Part shown: piece by piece, positions 11,078 through 21,302 of the stretch | Position numbering within the stretch: position 1 is the first letter of the stretch | Layout of the letters: every line of letters begins with the position of its first letter | NCBI RefSeq assembly: GCF_011074885.1 | Contig: NC_054690.1 | Span: forward strand, 3,105,001-3,169,000 | Origin: Brettanomyces bruxellensis | Taxonomy: Eukaryota; Ascomycota; Pichiomycetes; Pichiales; Pichiaceae | DNA length: 64,000 bases | Reading direction: 5' to 3' | Position numbers and translations under genes: made by a program | The notes under the pieces: model-generated | Told to the model about the DNA's origin: nothing | Seen by the model: only the letters and a program-made list of their open reading frames with translations | Database searches by the model: none

Positions 11078-11697
11078 TATTCTTGCTATAGTATACTTTT
11101 CTAGAAATGTGATTTACCTTTTCTTTGTCTCTCTAACTTTATTTTACTGTGTCTTTGATAGAAGACATATAAATTTGAGAATGTCTACTGAAACTGAAAT
11201 GTTTCTGATGGGAGGGAGATTGTAGAATAACCACAAAGTGGTAAGGCTCGGCACCCGACAGACAATAGATAATTAATAATATATATGAAAGAGAGGTAGA
11301 ATATTAATATATTCCCAAAAAAATGTTTTTATCAGTTCCCAGGATTTTCATGTAATATCAACATTTTAATCCTGTCATGATCAATAGCTGACTGTTATTA
11401 ACTGGTAAGCTGTTAGCTTCTTGTTCGAAGACAATATCTAATGGGAATATGTAAAGTGTTATATAACAAGCGCTTCGTGGAAGAAAAATAAATCCTACCC
11501 CTAATTAGAGACGCCTTATTTTAGATTTGTCGTTTAACTAACATCTCAGTGATATTTTCGCGCTGTTTTTTTTTTCATCTTCTCTGTCTTGAAGTCACTT
11601 TACACCAAGACCCAAATTAACGATGTCCTTTTGGTAAATAATTTAAATATAATCCACATGTGAACATGAAAAATATAGCCAGATTCTACATTTAACC
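11078..11697. other. intergenic, SNU71 to the propeller-protein gene
   Basis: A 0.62 kb AT-rich spacer with no ORF of note on the plus strand. I looked here for a missing C-terminal exon of SNU71 and found no long open frame, no TACTAAC and no clear donor site after the SNU71 stop. It should hold the promoter of the next gene. Confidence 0.5.
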
Positions 11698-14600
11698 ATG
11701 GATGCGACACGATCAGCTGAAAAGCCGATTTATTACTTGAGGCAGACACTATTTTCTTCGCCATTAGTTTCCCAATTCTTTCACAACTTTAACGTTAGAA
11801 TTACCCCGTGTGATGATATGCGGTATCAGAATACACCAACTGATGTATCCAAAGGGATTGTTGAGAAGCGTTTGATGACGCCCTTTCTGTGGCAAGAGTT
11901 GACTGAACCCACTGAATCTATGGATACATTTATGGATGAGGGTGATGATGAAATTGTTGAGGATTTGGCGTCCGATGGTAAAATAGCCGATGAAACACAG
12001 GCTCCGGATATTACTGAAAACCATCAAAACAAACAAGAAATTTTAATCAATCGGGATACTGCTAAAGACGATAGATATGTTTATGTTGATGTAGAAGTTC
12101 ATCCAACATCCATACAATTAAATCGAGGAAAGAAGTTTAATCTTCATTGCAAAATACTTTCAGCGGCAATTCTTCCGGGCTGTCTGAAGAGTAAAGGAGA
12201 GGATTCGCTTATACTAATTCTTGAAACACGACTTTTACTAATTATTAGAATGCATATAACAAATATGGGAGACTTGGAGCCTGTCATTGTTCAAAGATTG
12301 TCTTTAGCACGAGATGAAAATAATAATAAATTAACGCAATTGGGTTTCAGTGTTACTTGTAATAATTTAGGAACATTTATATCTGTTTCGGCGTTTTCAA
12401 AGGTTATTAAAGTTTATGAAGTTGAATATGATATTGATGGAATTCCAAATATTTTAGAATCTATGAATATTCTAATTGATGGTATAATTTTAAAGCATTG
12501 CTTTCTTTCATCTACAACTTCTGCATATGCAGCAATGTTATGTTTAACACTAGATGATTCAAATATACTTCATCTTCAACTTAATGAACTTGGTTTGGGT
12601 AACCGGCATAGAAGCATTTTGATCAAATCGTATACAATTGCACTATCAGTCAAATTTGAAATGCCTGACTTTATAGTACCTCTACCCCGCACCGGAGGTG
12701 TACTATTTATTCAGAGATCGCAGCTTTCTGTCAAGAGTCTAAATTTTTTTTTTTCAAGAGAGGATTTTGAGTCGCAAACATTGCAGTATCCGCTAAATTT
12801 GGCAGATACTCCTGCAACATGCTATTATATCCCTAAGTCAAAAATCACCTGCTTACGTTCTGAGGAATACAATGATGACAGTATGATAATGGATCAGGTG
12901 CTTATTTCATATAAATCACATAAGATGTTCCTCTTGGATGTGTTTTATATGAAAAGAAAATGTGAATGGAAGCTCAGATTCAACAAGCTTTTTGTACAAG
13001 GAGCAGTGTATTCGTTTTTTTCTCTGGAAGAAATAACTGAACAACAATATGATCTTACCTATTTTAATGATGATGGAGTTTCTGTGAACAAGTTAATCAG
13101 TCTCGTTCCGCGTAAGAATGGGAAACCTGGCTTTGGCTGCAGTGTTTTAAATGAAGAAAAGTACGGAACAAATTGGCATCCATTGTATGACTTTACTGTT
13201 GTACCATCACTATATTCTAGATATTGTGATTTCCTGACTACAGAAGAACTCTGGTGTTTGGGAAGAAGATTTCAGAAGGGATCTTTGTTCCATCTTCATG
13301 TTGGGCTTGCTGCCACAGGCAATTGTATCAGTAGACTTTTTGAAAACTCAAGTCGACTTTATAAATACGAGGAACAAGGTGAAATATTTTATATTGCATC
13401 ATCTTTAAATAATTCCATTGTATTTCGTTATAGCTCTTCCAAATTTGCCGAAGAGTATAAAAGCAAGGATTCAAGTTCTCCATTAGACATATGCAATAAT
13501 TTATATGTTCCCAAGCAAACAATACACTTTGGAAGACTAGAACATGATCGGTTTATTCAGGTATTTAGTGACGGCTGGAGGATAGGTAAATTCTCCTGCG
13601 GTACTTGTTTTAATGTTCTAAAATCTTCATTTAGGATTACTCTAGCTTCATCTTTAGACTCATTTGTTGCTCTAACTTACGAGAAGTCTGTTGGAAATAA
13701 ATTGATGGTTGATATTCAATGTTTTAAAATTGACGCAGAAAATAACACAAGTCCAATTTTACTTTCATTGCCGAACAATATTTATGGGCAGCCCTCAATG
13801 CTAGAATTTGTCTGCTTTAATTCCAAAATTATCCTGTTTATTGGTCTTACAAATGGAGAGTTGATATCTCTCTGTTGGAACGAGTCAATGGTGCGTTTTT
13901 CAATTTTGGACAGACTTGATTTAAATACAAAGCCAGGCATTTGCATTACTCCAGTAATTCCTTATTCCTTAAACACAATAAATAAAAAAATGATTCTTAT
14001 AACCACAATTGATGGGCAATGTTTGGTCCTGGAAGTTGATGTGCATCTGAAAAATGTTGCTATTGTATCCAGGCTTAAGTTAGGTCACGGCCCTGTGAAT
14101 ATCACTAGAATTAATAAACAAAAGTTTATATTAGCATGTGGATCATTGTGGAAAGTGGATTATGGCCAATGCTGTTATCCCACAGAGATTGTTGAACATG
14201 GATGGAGCAGAAGATGTTACCGAGATTGTGTTCCGATTCCGCAGAATTCTGAGAGAATGTGTGAGGACTTCATAGAAAAAGCTGAAATGTTTTTGGTACT
14301 AGGTAGGAATGGACTTAATGAATTGTTTCTTTCTGATTTCAAATCAGTCCAGGCCGAAAAAATTCCTCTTGGAGTAACCGGTATCAAATTAGAATATTAT
14401 AAGCATTTGCGTATGTTTATCGTTATACCTTCAGCAACCAATTCAAGGAATGATGATAAATTGATATTTATAGATCATAAGTCTCGAAAGATGATGTCCA
14501 GTAATGTGGCAGCGATTAACCTCTTTCAAGAAGATGAGTATCCGGTTTCATTGTTTGAATGGAAAGTTGATTCAAGATCTTCAAACACAAAAAAGCATCA

Positions 14601-15507
14601 CCTTCTCCTAATTGGATGTAAAAGGAGTAATTACGGTTCTATAAAAATAGTGGAAGTAAGAAAGGCATCCGGAACTGTTTCACTGAAAATTCTGAATAGC
14701 TGGAAGGAAGATTTTCCAATACTTGCGTTAAATCAATTAAATGATTCAACCATAGTTTATGGCTGTGGTAACTCCCTTCAAATAAAAAAGTATGACCCTG
14801 TGGCTTGTCATATGGCTGCTACAGTTAATATTGCGAAACTTCTTTCAAATATCAAATATATCACTATTAATCAACGATCTAACCTTGAAGAAATTATCGT
14901 TAACACGGAAAAGGATTCATTTTCTCGATTTCTTCTGAGAGCTGATGGTACCGTTAAAGCCTTGCAATCGGATTTTGTTTCGAGACGTTTGGCCGCTAAA
15001 TATGTTGTTCATGCTTCTGCTTCGGGAGATCCATTAATTACAATTGCAGATAAGCAATATCCTAATATTCTTTCAATAAAACTTACGGACTATAATGCGC
15101 AAGGGAATTCATCGGCAGTCAAAGCACAAGCACGCATTCCGTACATCCCCCGCATACTGTCATGCGACTTTACACCAATCTGGATGAAAGATTATGATAG
15201 ATCAATAAAGAATTGTACAATTTTGGGAAAATTTTTATCCGTGGGTCTTGCCGGTGAAGCAAGTTTATTCACGATGGTCCAAGGTCATACTATTGAAAAA
15301 TTGTACGAAAAGGAACGAGTTCAGTATGAAAATTCTTCGCGGCAAAGGTTTTTAACCCTTCAGACGTTCTGTCCTCTGGATTTTGGTAATAATCCCTTTT
15401 CAGAAGCAGGTAATATTAATGTTGTTGATGCTGATACATGTTTAAGTAAAACATACCTGACAGAAAACCCTGATATAGCTTGGTTGCTACACTCCTCACT
15501 GGTTTGA
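11698..15507 (+). CDS. large beta-propeller protein of the DDB1/CPSF-A superfamily (MMS1_N-like), divergent
   Basis: The 1269-residue product looks like a multi-propeller protein of the DDB1/Rse1/Cft1/Mms1 superfamily. It is built of many short beta strands with a segment resembling the MMS1_N region (LLLIIRMHITNMGDLEPVIVQRLSLARDE near residue 178) and later propeller-like strands such as TPVIPYSLNTINKKMILITT. It lacks the very conserved C-terminal blocks by which Rse1 or Cft1 would be recognised at once, so it is probably a fast-evolving member, perhaps the Mms1-type cullin adaptor of the Rtt101 ligase, which works in replication-fork repair. That last step is inference. The N-terminus (residues 80-105) is acidic. 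The stop lies 107 bp from the convergent FYV7 stop. Confidence 0.5.
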   Translation: MDATRSAEKPIYYLRQTLFSSPLVSQFFHNFNVRITPCDDMRYQNTPTDVSKGIVEKRLMTPFLWQELTEPTESMDTFMDEGDDEIVEDLASDGKIADETQAPDITENHQNKQEILINRDTAKDDRYVYVDVEVHPTSIQLNRGKKFNLHCKILSAAILPGCLKSKGEDSLILILETRLLLIIRMHITNMGDLEPVIVQRLSLARDENNNKLTQLGFSVTCNNLGTFISVSAFSKVIKVYEVEYDIDGIPNILESMNILIDGIILKHCFLSSTTSAYAAMLCLTLDDSNILHLQLNELGLGNRHRSILIKSYTIALSVKFEMPDFIVPLPRTGGVLFIQRSQLSVKSLNFFFSREDFESQTLQYPLNLADTPATCYYIPKSKITCLRSEEYNDDSMIMDQVLISYKSHKMFLLDVFYMKRKCEWKLRFNKLFVQGAVYSFFSLEEITEQQYDLTYFNDDGVSVNKLISLVPRKNGKPGFGCSVLNEEKYGTNWHPLYDFTVVPSLYSRYCDFLTTEELWCLGRRFQKGSLFHLHVGLAATGNCISRLFENSSRLYKYEEQGEIFYIASSLNNSIVFRYSSSKFAEEYKSKDSSSPLDICNNLYVPKQTIHFGRLEHDRFIQVFSDGWRIGKFSCGTCFNVLKSSFRITLASSLDSFVALTYEKSVGNKLMVDIQCFKIDAENNTSPILLSLPNNIYGQPSMLEFVCFNSKIILFIGLTNGELISLCWNESMVRFSILDRLDLNTKPGICITPVIPYSLNTINKKMILITTIDGQCLVLEVDVHLKNVAIVSRLKLGHGPVNITRINKQKFILACGSLWKVDYGQCCYPTEIVEHGWSRRCYRDCVPIPQNSERMCEDFIEKAEMFLVLGRNGLNELFLSDFKSVQAEKIPLGVTGIKLEYYKHLRMFIVIPSATNSRNDDKLIFIDHKSRKMMSSNVAAINLFQEDEYPVSLFEWKVDSRSSNTKKHHLLLIGCKRSNYGSIKIVEVRKASGTVSLKILNSWKEDFPILALNQLNDSTIVYGCGNSLQIKKYDPVACHMAATVNIAKLLSNIKYITINQRSNLEEIIVNTEKDSFSRFLLRADGTVKALQSDFVSRRLAAKYVVHASASGDPLITIADKQYPNILSIKLTDYNAQGNSSAVKAQARIPYIPRILSCDFTPIWMKDYDRSIKNCTILGKFLSVGLAGEASLFTMVQGHTIEKLYEKERVQYENSSRQRFLTLQTFCPLDFGNNPFSEAGNINVVDADTCLSKTYLTENPDIAWLLHSSLV

Positions 15508-15614
15508 GCACAAATCAGTGTTATTCATAGACATAATATAATTTGAATATTATTTTCCTTAAAAAAGGCTTATTAAACCTTGGGTATGTATGTGTACGTG
15601 AAAAGTTTTGACAG

Positions 15615-16106
15615 TTAGCTAGTCCCCATTTCTTTTTTTATTTTTTCAAGCAGGATGGTGATCCGTGGTGCCATCAACGGTTGTCCCCTCCTAGTCCGGC
15701 CCTTCATAATCATTTTGCGTTTCTGGGCTCTCTCATCCTCTTTTTTGTTAATACTTTGCATCTTTTGTTTAGTTTTTTGAAGGCGTGCCACTCTTTTAAT
15801 CTCTTTCCTTCTTCTCGTTATGTTCATACGCTCCTGATAACTAAGAGGCTTTTTAGTCGCAACTTCCTGAGCATCAATATCTTCAGACTTCTCTGACAGC
15901 TCTGGGATATCCTTGTTGACACTTTTATTAGGAATGTCTTCACCTTCATTTCTTAGTATTTTAAAGTATTGTTTTCGAAGTCTAGCCCTATGGCCGAGCG
16001 CTCTTTTAATTTCTTCCGTCTTCCCTTCATGACCCTTATAATATTTCCGCCTATCCTTCACACGATGAAGGGATGTTTTTTTATAGTTTTTATACTCTTT
16101 CCCCAT
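15615..16106 (-). CDS. FYV7: Fyv7, 40S ribosome biogenesis factor
   Basis: The 163-residue, very basic protein matches Fyv7, a nucleolar protein needed for 18S rRNA maturation in the small-subunit processome. The diagnostic part is the C-terminus: RTRRGQPLMAPRITILLEKIKKE lines up with the family's RTRTGQPLMGPKI..LL.KIK ending. The N-terminal stretch near residues 30-50 (TEEIKRALGHRARLRKQYFKILRNEG) also matches. The length is close to the 151 residues of the S. cerevisiae protein. The middle is a Lys/Arg-rich helix. The gene converges on the propeller-protein gene and diverges from the PPR gene. An AAAAAATTTTT element sits about 150 bp upstream (16254-16266), resembling the RRPE element of ribosome biogenesis genes. 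Confidence 0.92.
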   Translation of the reverse strand: MGKEYKNYKKTSLHRVKDRRKYYKGHEGKTEEIKRALGHRARLRKQYFKILRNEGEDIPNKSVNKDIPELSEKSEDIDAQEVATKKPLSYQERMNITRRRKEIKRVARLQKTKQKMQSINKKEDERAQKRKMIMKGRTRRGQPLMAPRITILLEKIKKEMGTS

Positions 16107-16615
16107 GATTATTTATATTCCTTAATGGAATACAATATGTTGTTTCTGGGCAAATGATAGAGCTAATTTAGGACGAACACAACAAGTATATATATACATT
16201 AAGAATATAAAAATTATAGGAATGAATCAAATAATTTGAGGGGAAAAAATGAGTGAAAAAATTTTTGTTCGATGGTGATCTTACCCCGAAGCTCACAAGC
16301 ATCTCACTCACGCTTCAATAACTGAAGTACCATTGAAACTACGAAAACCGCGGAAAGAGGTAAATAATAAATTTCCGCCGAATGTCATCACCTCTGTTCA
16401 TTTTTTTCAGTGAAACGATTGCATAGTAACTAACTTCTCTGCTGCGCTTGTTTGTACATACCTCGGCAATTGGAGGATCGTATTTCTTTAACCCAAAATA
16501 TTCACATCAGAAAGCTTATTATATCAATAGAAAATATATCACAACAGAGGCTTTATGCACTCCGAACAAATTGATCCTGATAGGCAGATAAGTTTTATCG
16601 TAACACTGCGAGTCG
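16107..16615. other. divergent promoter region, FYV7 and PPR gene
   Basis: A 0.5 kb spacer shared by two divergent genes. It contains TGAAAAAATTTTT at 16254-16266, one base longer than the RRPE consensus, a TTACCCC at about 16281 that resembles a Reb1 site core, and two GC-richer patches with CCGCGG at about 16348 and TTCCGCCG at about 16372. None has been tested; I infer promoter function from position. Confidence 0.45.
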
Positions 16616-19600
16616 ATGAGCAATATCAGGATTGCCTTCGATAGGTATCTGGAATTGCAGTCTGCAAAAAGACATGCTGAAATGCTTAGATGGTGTCTTG
16701 ACGACGTTCTACCGAACTACACAGCCAGCAGAATTCAGAAGAAATCCATGTTGCTACCAATGAATCTTAAGTTATCATGCAAATTGTCCAATATTGGTGT
16801 GAGAAATTTTGGATTGTGGAAGCGGAAGTTTTCTGTTGTATCGTGCCAGTATTTTAATAGTAACTACGACGTACTGGTGAAAAGGGATACAAATCGTGAT
16901 CAAATAGTCAAAATTGCAAATCAGAAGTTAATGAACTTCACTTCAATGCTTAAAAATAATGATAATACAAAGGAGCATTATGATCTTTCTGATCTAATTA
17001 TGAATATGTTTGAATGGTTTTATTCCTATGGTCTCTTTGAACATTGTTATAAGGTTTTATCCATCACTCCAAAACCTAGATTTCGTTGGTTTACCCACAC
17101 AGATACTAAAAAAGTATTGTACGTAATTGATAATTTTGGTACCCAAACAGATGTTGTTGAATTATTCAGGGCATTTCCATCTTCAAAGTCGGTAAAGGAT
17201 TTAGTGGTCGTTACTAACTTGAGAAAGAATGAGTTTCTAAATATTCTTATAGGTATGCTAGAAGACTGTAAGGCAGATAATATTTTGAAATCCTTTACCA
17301 ATATTCTCCGTCTTTCAAACTCAAGAACAGATTCTGGAACCTTTATGATCACTCTTGTATTATCATACATTATCAAAAATTTTTGCACTAAAGATCAGGC
17401 TCGTGCTCTAGTTAAACGAGTAACCCAAAGTGATCTGCCAAAAGCATTTTACTCCGGTCCTCTAATTTGTGTGATGTATGATTTTATATTAGAAGACGAA
17501 GGTCTAGAAGAGGCGATAAAGTGGATGAAACGGATTGTGAACAGTCCTGGAGTAACGTATACTGATAAAGGTTGGATTGTTTTTTCTGCATTGAAGCACG
17601 GTGACAAGAGACCACTTTACAGTTTTCTATTGTGGGCCAGTCTTTTTAAAGATGTGTCTCTTAATTATGAAACAGTTCCATCGGAGTTACTTATTTTGAA
17701 AAGCAGGTGGTTATTTTCCCATAAATTTGACTTTTCCCAGTTGGATAATCTCCGTGTTAGTGAAAATGAGATATCACGTTTAGTTAGCATTTTAATTTAT
17801 GGTCACACGTTATGGGGTTCGAAAGAGGAAGCTTTAAAGTTTTATTCTTATAAGGAGTCGCATATTTTGAAGTTAGAGACTTCTGATAGAATTGGAAAAT
17901 TAAAATGTCTTGCCCATTTGAAGAGGTATTCTGAAGTACTAGAGTTTCTTGATGGTTGTATTGGAGAAGATGCGAATGTTATGAGCTCTGCAAGTTATGA
18001 TGTCGTATTCTTGTCACTTGCCAAGCTGAGAAAATGGAACAAACTTAAGGACCAATTTGATTCCCTATATAAAAAAGAGCAAATTACGACTTTAAGAGAG
18101 TACTCAGTAATGTTTATGTCATTGGCTTCCAGAGGAGCCACAAAATATATCTTGAACTTGTGGGATACTTTCACAAAAAGAGGATATACTCCAAATGAAA
18201 CGATTTTAGCCTCTATTATTTTTGGCTTCATAAAAACAAAATCATATACAAAGGCCTTACAATGGTTTTCAGCCTATTCATATTATCATGTGCCCCTTGG
18301 TTTAAAGTCATATGGCTTGATGCTAAACGCTTTGGCCAGCACTAATGATTTTGCTTCTTGTTTTCGCTTGTTGGATGAAATGTCTTCGAGAAATTTGAAG
18401 TTAACCTCCCTACAAATGAAGCCATTACTCAAGCAGTGCGCATTGCTAGGTGACACCAAGGGGGTTATTAAGGTTCTTAAAGAATATTATCCGATGTTTG
18501 ATATTGTTATAACAAATAATGATATGAGATGGATTAATTGGTCACATTATTATGGTAATCGATTTGGAACTGTGATTCAGAATTATTACAGAAGGCTGAA
18601 GATGCATTCCGCTATCGACTATAAAGACACGGTGCTAGCATTAGAATCGGCAAGTAAGTATAGTGATCCGTTAAAGTTCTGGAGTCTTTGGAGAAAACTT
18701 GAAAGAAATCATGAAATTATGGGAATTGATGCATACATTATCTACATGAATTGCTATGTTCGCCGTTTCGGGCTGTTCAATATTGATAATGAGTTGGATA
18801 AAATTCAAGAAGTGGTGAGATGTAAACACTTTCCGATAAAAATTTTCAATGAAATGATATTTTCGTCAATTCGGAAAGGACGTCCGGAGTACACACCGTA
18901 CATTCTTAAAATGGCACTCAACAGAGGTTGTATCCCTTCTTCTAAAACATATTCTTTATTATTGCAATCGAATTGTTCATCCTACCGTTATTCCGAAGGG
19001 CATATCGAAGAAACGATTCAATTGTTAAATGAGGTGTTGCTCAACAGGCGGAAAGACAAATTAGGGAAGCTCAATAGGGATCTCAATCCGATGTCCTTTA
19101 AACTTGTAATGATGCATATTTTGAAATTTAAGGGCGTTGTCACTGCAAGAAAGTATTTTGAGCTTTATGTTGAAAGTTCGAAAAACTATTTGTTGGACAA
19201 TATACACATTTTGAATATAGAGTTGATGTTGTTGGGCGAGGAAGGTCGATGGGAAGAGTTCTCTGGATGTTACGATAGATATATATTGTTGCTGAAGAGC
19301 AAAATGAAATATGCGAGATTTCGTTCGAGTTCCACTACATATAGCACCAGAGTTAAACAGTTTGGATATCCACTTGCCTCTTCCGTTAATGAATTTCCCA
19401 TCCGAATCAGTCACAGTCCCTCTTTGAGAATACCTTCGTCTATAAAAAAAGCCATGTTCACGGTCTGGCCATATCGATTACGTCAACTAGAATATATGGA
19501 GCAGCTTGATGACGTGAATTCCAATATTAAACTACTCTACAAAAATGGATTTATGCTTTCCAATAATAATTTAAATGATACCGCGCTCCTGATGAGTAAG

Positions 19601-20335
19601 CATTATGAATTAATTGGAGATACAGTGTTATTTATTAACCGGTACCTTTTACCCAAACATCTGAAGGAAATACAATATAATTATTCCAAAATGAGATACC
19701 GATTGGGCAAATTTTCCCGCCAAAGAACACCCTCAATATACATAAAGAAAGATGTTTTCTTTCAGATTATGGATAATTTTGATAATGCCTTAAGTGCACG
19801 TTTAACACCGGCTCAAAAGGATGATTTGCTTGATTCTGTCACATTCTCTGGTTCCTTCAACATTTTACAAAGTTTGAGAAAGGTAATTGCAAGCAGGAAT
19901 AGGTTGGTGTTATTATCTAAGTTCACAAGAAAAATAAGAGAGCGGTTCTACAATATTAGGCATCATTCGTTAATAAACTGGAAGCGTTATGATGCGAAAT
20001 TATTTGTGTTAAATATGTTGAATAAACGAATTAGGTACAGATCGAAGGAGTATTATTTGAGAGAAAGAAGAAAAGAAATCATCAAAGACTTAACTAACGA
20101 GAATGATGCAGAGACAATATCCCAGTTAAGTTTGAAAAAGGATAAGGTCAGAAAAGAATTTCTGGAATTGAATAGAAAGAAAAGGTCTGTGTTGAACAGT
20201 ATCAGGGAAGAGAACTCTGGATTAAAGAAATATAATGTGGGCGATTTTAACTTGTATAAATTCTCTGCTACTCGGACAAGCATTGATCGAACCGAAAAAA
20301 GTGAAGAGGTTGGGTCTAAACCGAGAAATTCATAG
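16616..20335 (+). CDS. large PPR-like protein, probably mitochondrial
   Basis: The 1239-residue product has helical repeat pairs of the pentatricopeptide type. The clearest stretch is around residues 515-620, where GYTPNETILASIIFGFIKTKSY is followed by LKSYGLMLNALASTNDFASCFRLLDEMSSRNLKL, two consecutive PPR-like units. Others appear near residues 755-790 (RGCIPSSKTYSLLLQSN). Such proteins bind organellar RNA and control processing, stability or translation of mitochondrial transcripts. The N-terminus is basic with few acids before a KRKFSVVSC segment, compatible with a targeting sequence. The C-terminal 150 residues are strongly basic and coiled-coil-like. Length and layout do not point to one named yeast PPR protein, so I give no symbol. 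Yeast PPR proteins evolve fast, which makes recognition by eye weak. Confidence 0.65.
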   Translation: MSNIRIAFDRYLELQSAKRHAEMLRWCLDDVLPNYTASRIQKKSMLLPMNLKLSCKLSNIGVRNFGLWKRKFSVVSCQYFNSNYDVLVKRDTNRDQIVKIANQKLMNFTSMLKNNDNTKEHYDLSDLIMNMFEWFYSYGLFEHCYKVLSITPKPRFRWFTHTDTKKVLYVIDNFGTQTDVVELFRAFPSSKSVKDLVVVTNLRKNEFLNILIGMLEDCKADNILKSFTNILRLSNSRTDSGTFMITLVLSYIIKNFCTKDQARALVKRVTQSDLPKAFYSGPLICVMYDFILEDEGLEEAIKWMKRIVNSPGVTYTDKGWIVFSALKHGDKRPLYSFLLWASLFKDVSLNYETVPSELLILKSRWLFSHKFDFSQLDNLRVSENEISRLVSILIYGHTLWGSKEEALKFYSYKESHILKLETSDRIGKLKCLAHLKRYSEVLEFLDGCIGEDANVMSSASYDVVFLSLAKLRKWNKLKDQFDSLYKKEQITTLREYSVMFMSLASRGATKYILNLWDTFTKRGYTPNETILASIIFGFIKTKSYTKALQWFSAYSYYHVPLGLKSYGLMLNALASTNDFASCFRLLDEMSSRNLKLTSLQMKPLLKQCALLGDTKGVIKVLKEYYPMFDIVITNNDMRWINWSHYYGNRFGTVIQNYYRRLKMHSAIDYKDTVLALESASKYSDPLKFWSLWRKLERNHEIMGIDAYIIYMNCYVRRFGLFNIDNELDKIQEVVRCKHFPIKIFNEMIFSSIRKGRPEYTPYILKMALNRGCIPSSKTYSLLLQSNCSSYRYSEGHIEETIQLLNEVLLNRRKDKLGKLNRDLNPMSFKLVMMHILKFKGVVTARKYFELYVESSKNYLLDNIHILNIELMLLGEEGRWEEFSGCYDRYILLLKSKMKYARFRSSSTTYSTRVKQFGYPLASSVNEFPIRISHSPSLRIPSSIKKAMFTVWPYRLRQLEYMEQLDDVNSNIKLLYKNGFMLSNNNLNDTALLMSKHYELIGDTVLFINRYLLPKHLKEIQYNYSKMRYRLGKFSRQRTPSIYIKKDVFFQIMDNFDNALSARLTPAQKDDLLDSVTFSGSFNILQSLRKVIASRNRLVLLSKFTRKIRERFYNIRHHSLINWKRYDAKLFVLNMLNKRIRYRSKEYYLRERRKEIIKDLTNENDAETISQLSLKKDKVRKEFLELNRKKRSVLNSIREENSGLKKYNVGDFNLYKFSATRTSIDRTEKSEEVGSKPRNS

Positions 20336-20552
20336 CATATACTTTGCTGTTTGCGATATAATTCTCTTATCCTTAATAACAAAATAGGTACAAATTGGTT
20401 ATTATTTAATTAAAACAAGATATATATAACCAATTCCATGAAGTAAGTAGTGATGGCTGAAATGTTTTCTTCCATTAGATTTGAAAGGATTGTCAGTCGT
20501 AAGAACGTTGACAATCACTCAGGGATGTGTATGCATTATAAGATTTAATTAT

Positions 20553-21122
20553 TCATTTGTGAATGTCACTATCTGCAAAAATGATCGTATCATTTGAATC
20601 TATCGTTCCCCATAATAATGGGCCCACCCACGGCTGTACGTTAAATTCTAATTTCATTGTAGCCGTTTTATTTGATAGTATAGGATAATAATCATAAACT
20701 GAATATTTACTCTTCTTGTTCTTCAAGTGAATTTTGGCATGATCACGATCCTTGATGATTCTATCCCAAAAAACAACTTTTGATTCCAAATGGTTTATAC
20801 CATTCATTTGCGAATTGTTATAGTTTCCGACAAGATAAATGATAACTTGTTTTGTATTCCAATTGAAAAGGGAAGTGAGATCCGCTTCGAGATCAAACCG
20901 GAGTTTCACATTTTCCTTTCCAGAACTATATTTCCCACCAAAATCCCTAGAGTAACGAATTTTATTGAATGTTTCTTTCACAACAATCTGACCCGGTAAG
21001 CGTTGATAACCACTAGCATTCAATTGAAAGGCAGACAAAATTGAAATGACAACAGACATGAACATGATCGTTGAACTCAAAAGCCCAGTGATGTCCTGAA
21101 ACCTTTGAGATAGAGAAAACAT
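20553..21122 (-). CDS. SPC3: Spc3, signal peptidase complex subunit (SPC22/23 family)
   Basis: The 189-residue product matches the essential Spc3 subunit of the ER signal peptidase. It has a short cytosolic start (MFSLSQRFQDI), one membrane segment at about residues 13-33 and a lumenal domain of beta strands with LRFDLEADLTSLFNWNTKQV near residue 74, a hallmark of the family. Another conserved piece is SKVVFWDRII near 114, and the W-V-G-P-L-L-W-G end near 165 fits too. The length is close to the 184 residues of S. cerevisiae Spc3. It works with the catalytic subunit Sec11 in cleaving signal peptides. It lies 180 bp from the tRNA-Tyr gene on the same strand. Confidence 0.9.
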   Translation of the reverse strand: MFSLSQRFQDITGLLSSTIMFMSVVISILSAFQLNASGYQRLPGQIVVKETFNKIRYSRDFGGKYSSGKENVKLRFDLEADLTSLFNWNTKQVIIYLVGNYNNSQMNGINHLESKVVFWDRIIKDRDHAKIHLKNKKSKYSVYDYYPILSNKTATMKLEFNVQPWVGPLLWGTIDSNDTIIFADSDIHK

Positions 21123-21302
21123 AATTGTGACCTAACGCAATATAATTAAAACTTTTCAATACAAAAAATGCAAATGCATGCATGTATAACACACCTCATG
21201 ACTTTGATGGTTATGTTGTTGGTTGGGAAAGGCTATGTTACATGTTACTATGCTCGTAAATATAACGTTCAAAAATACATTTTACAAAAAAAAATAAAAA
21301 AA

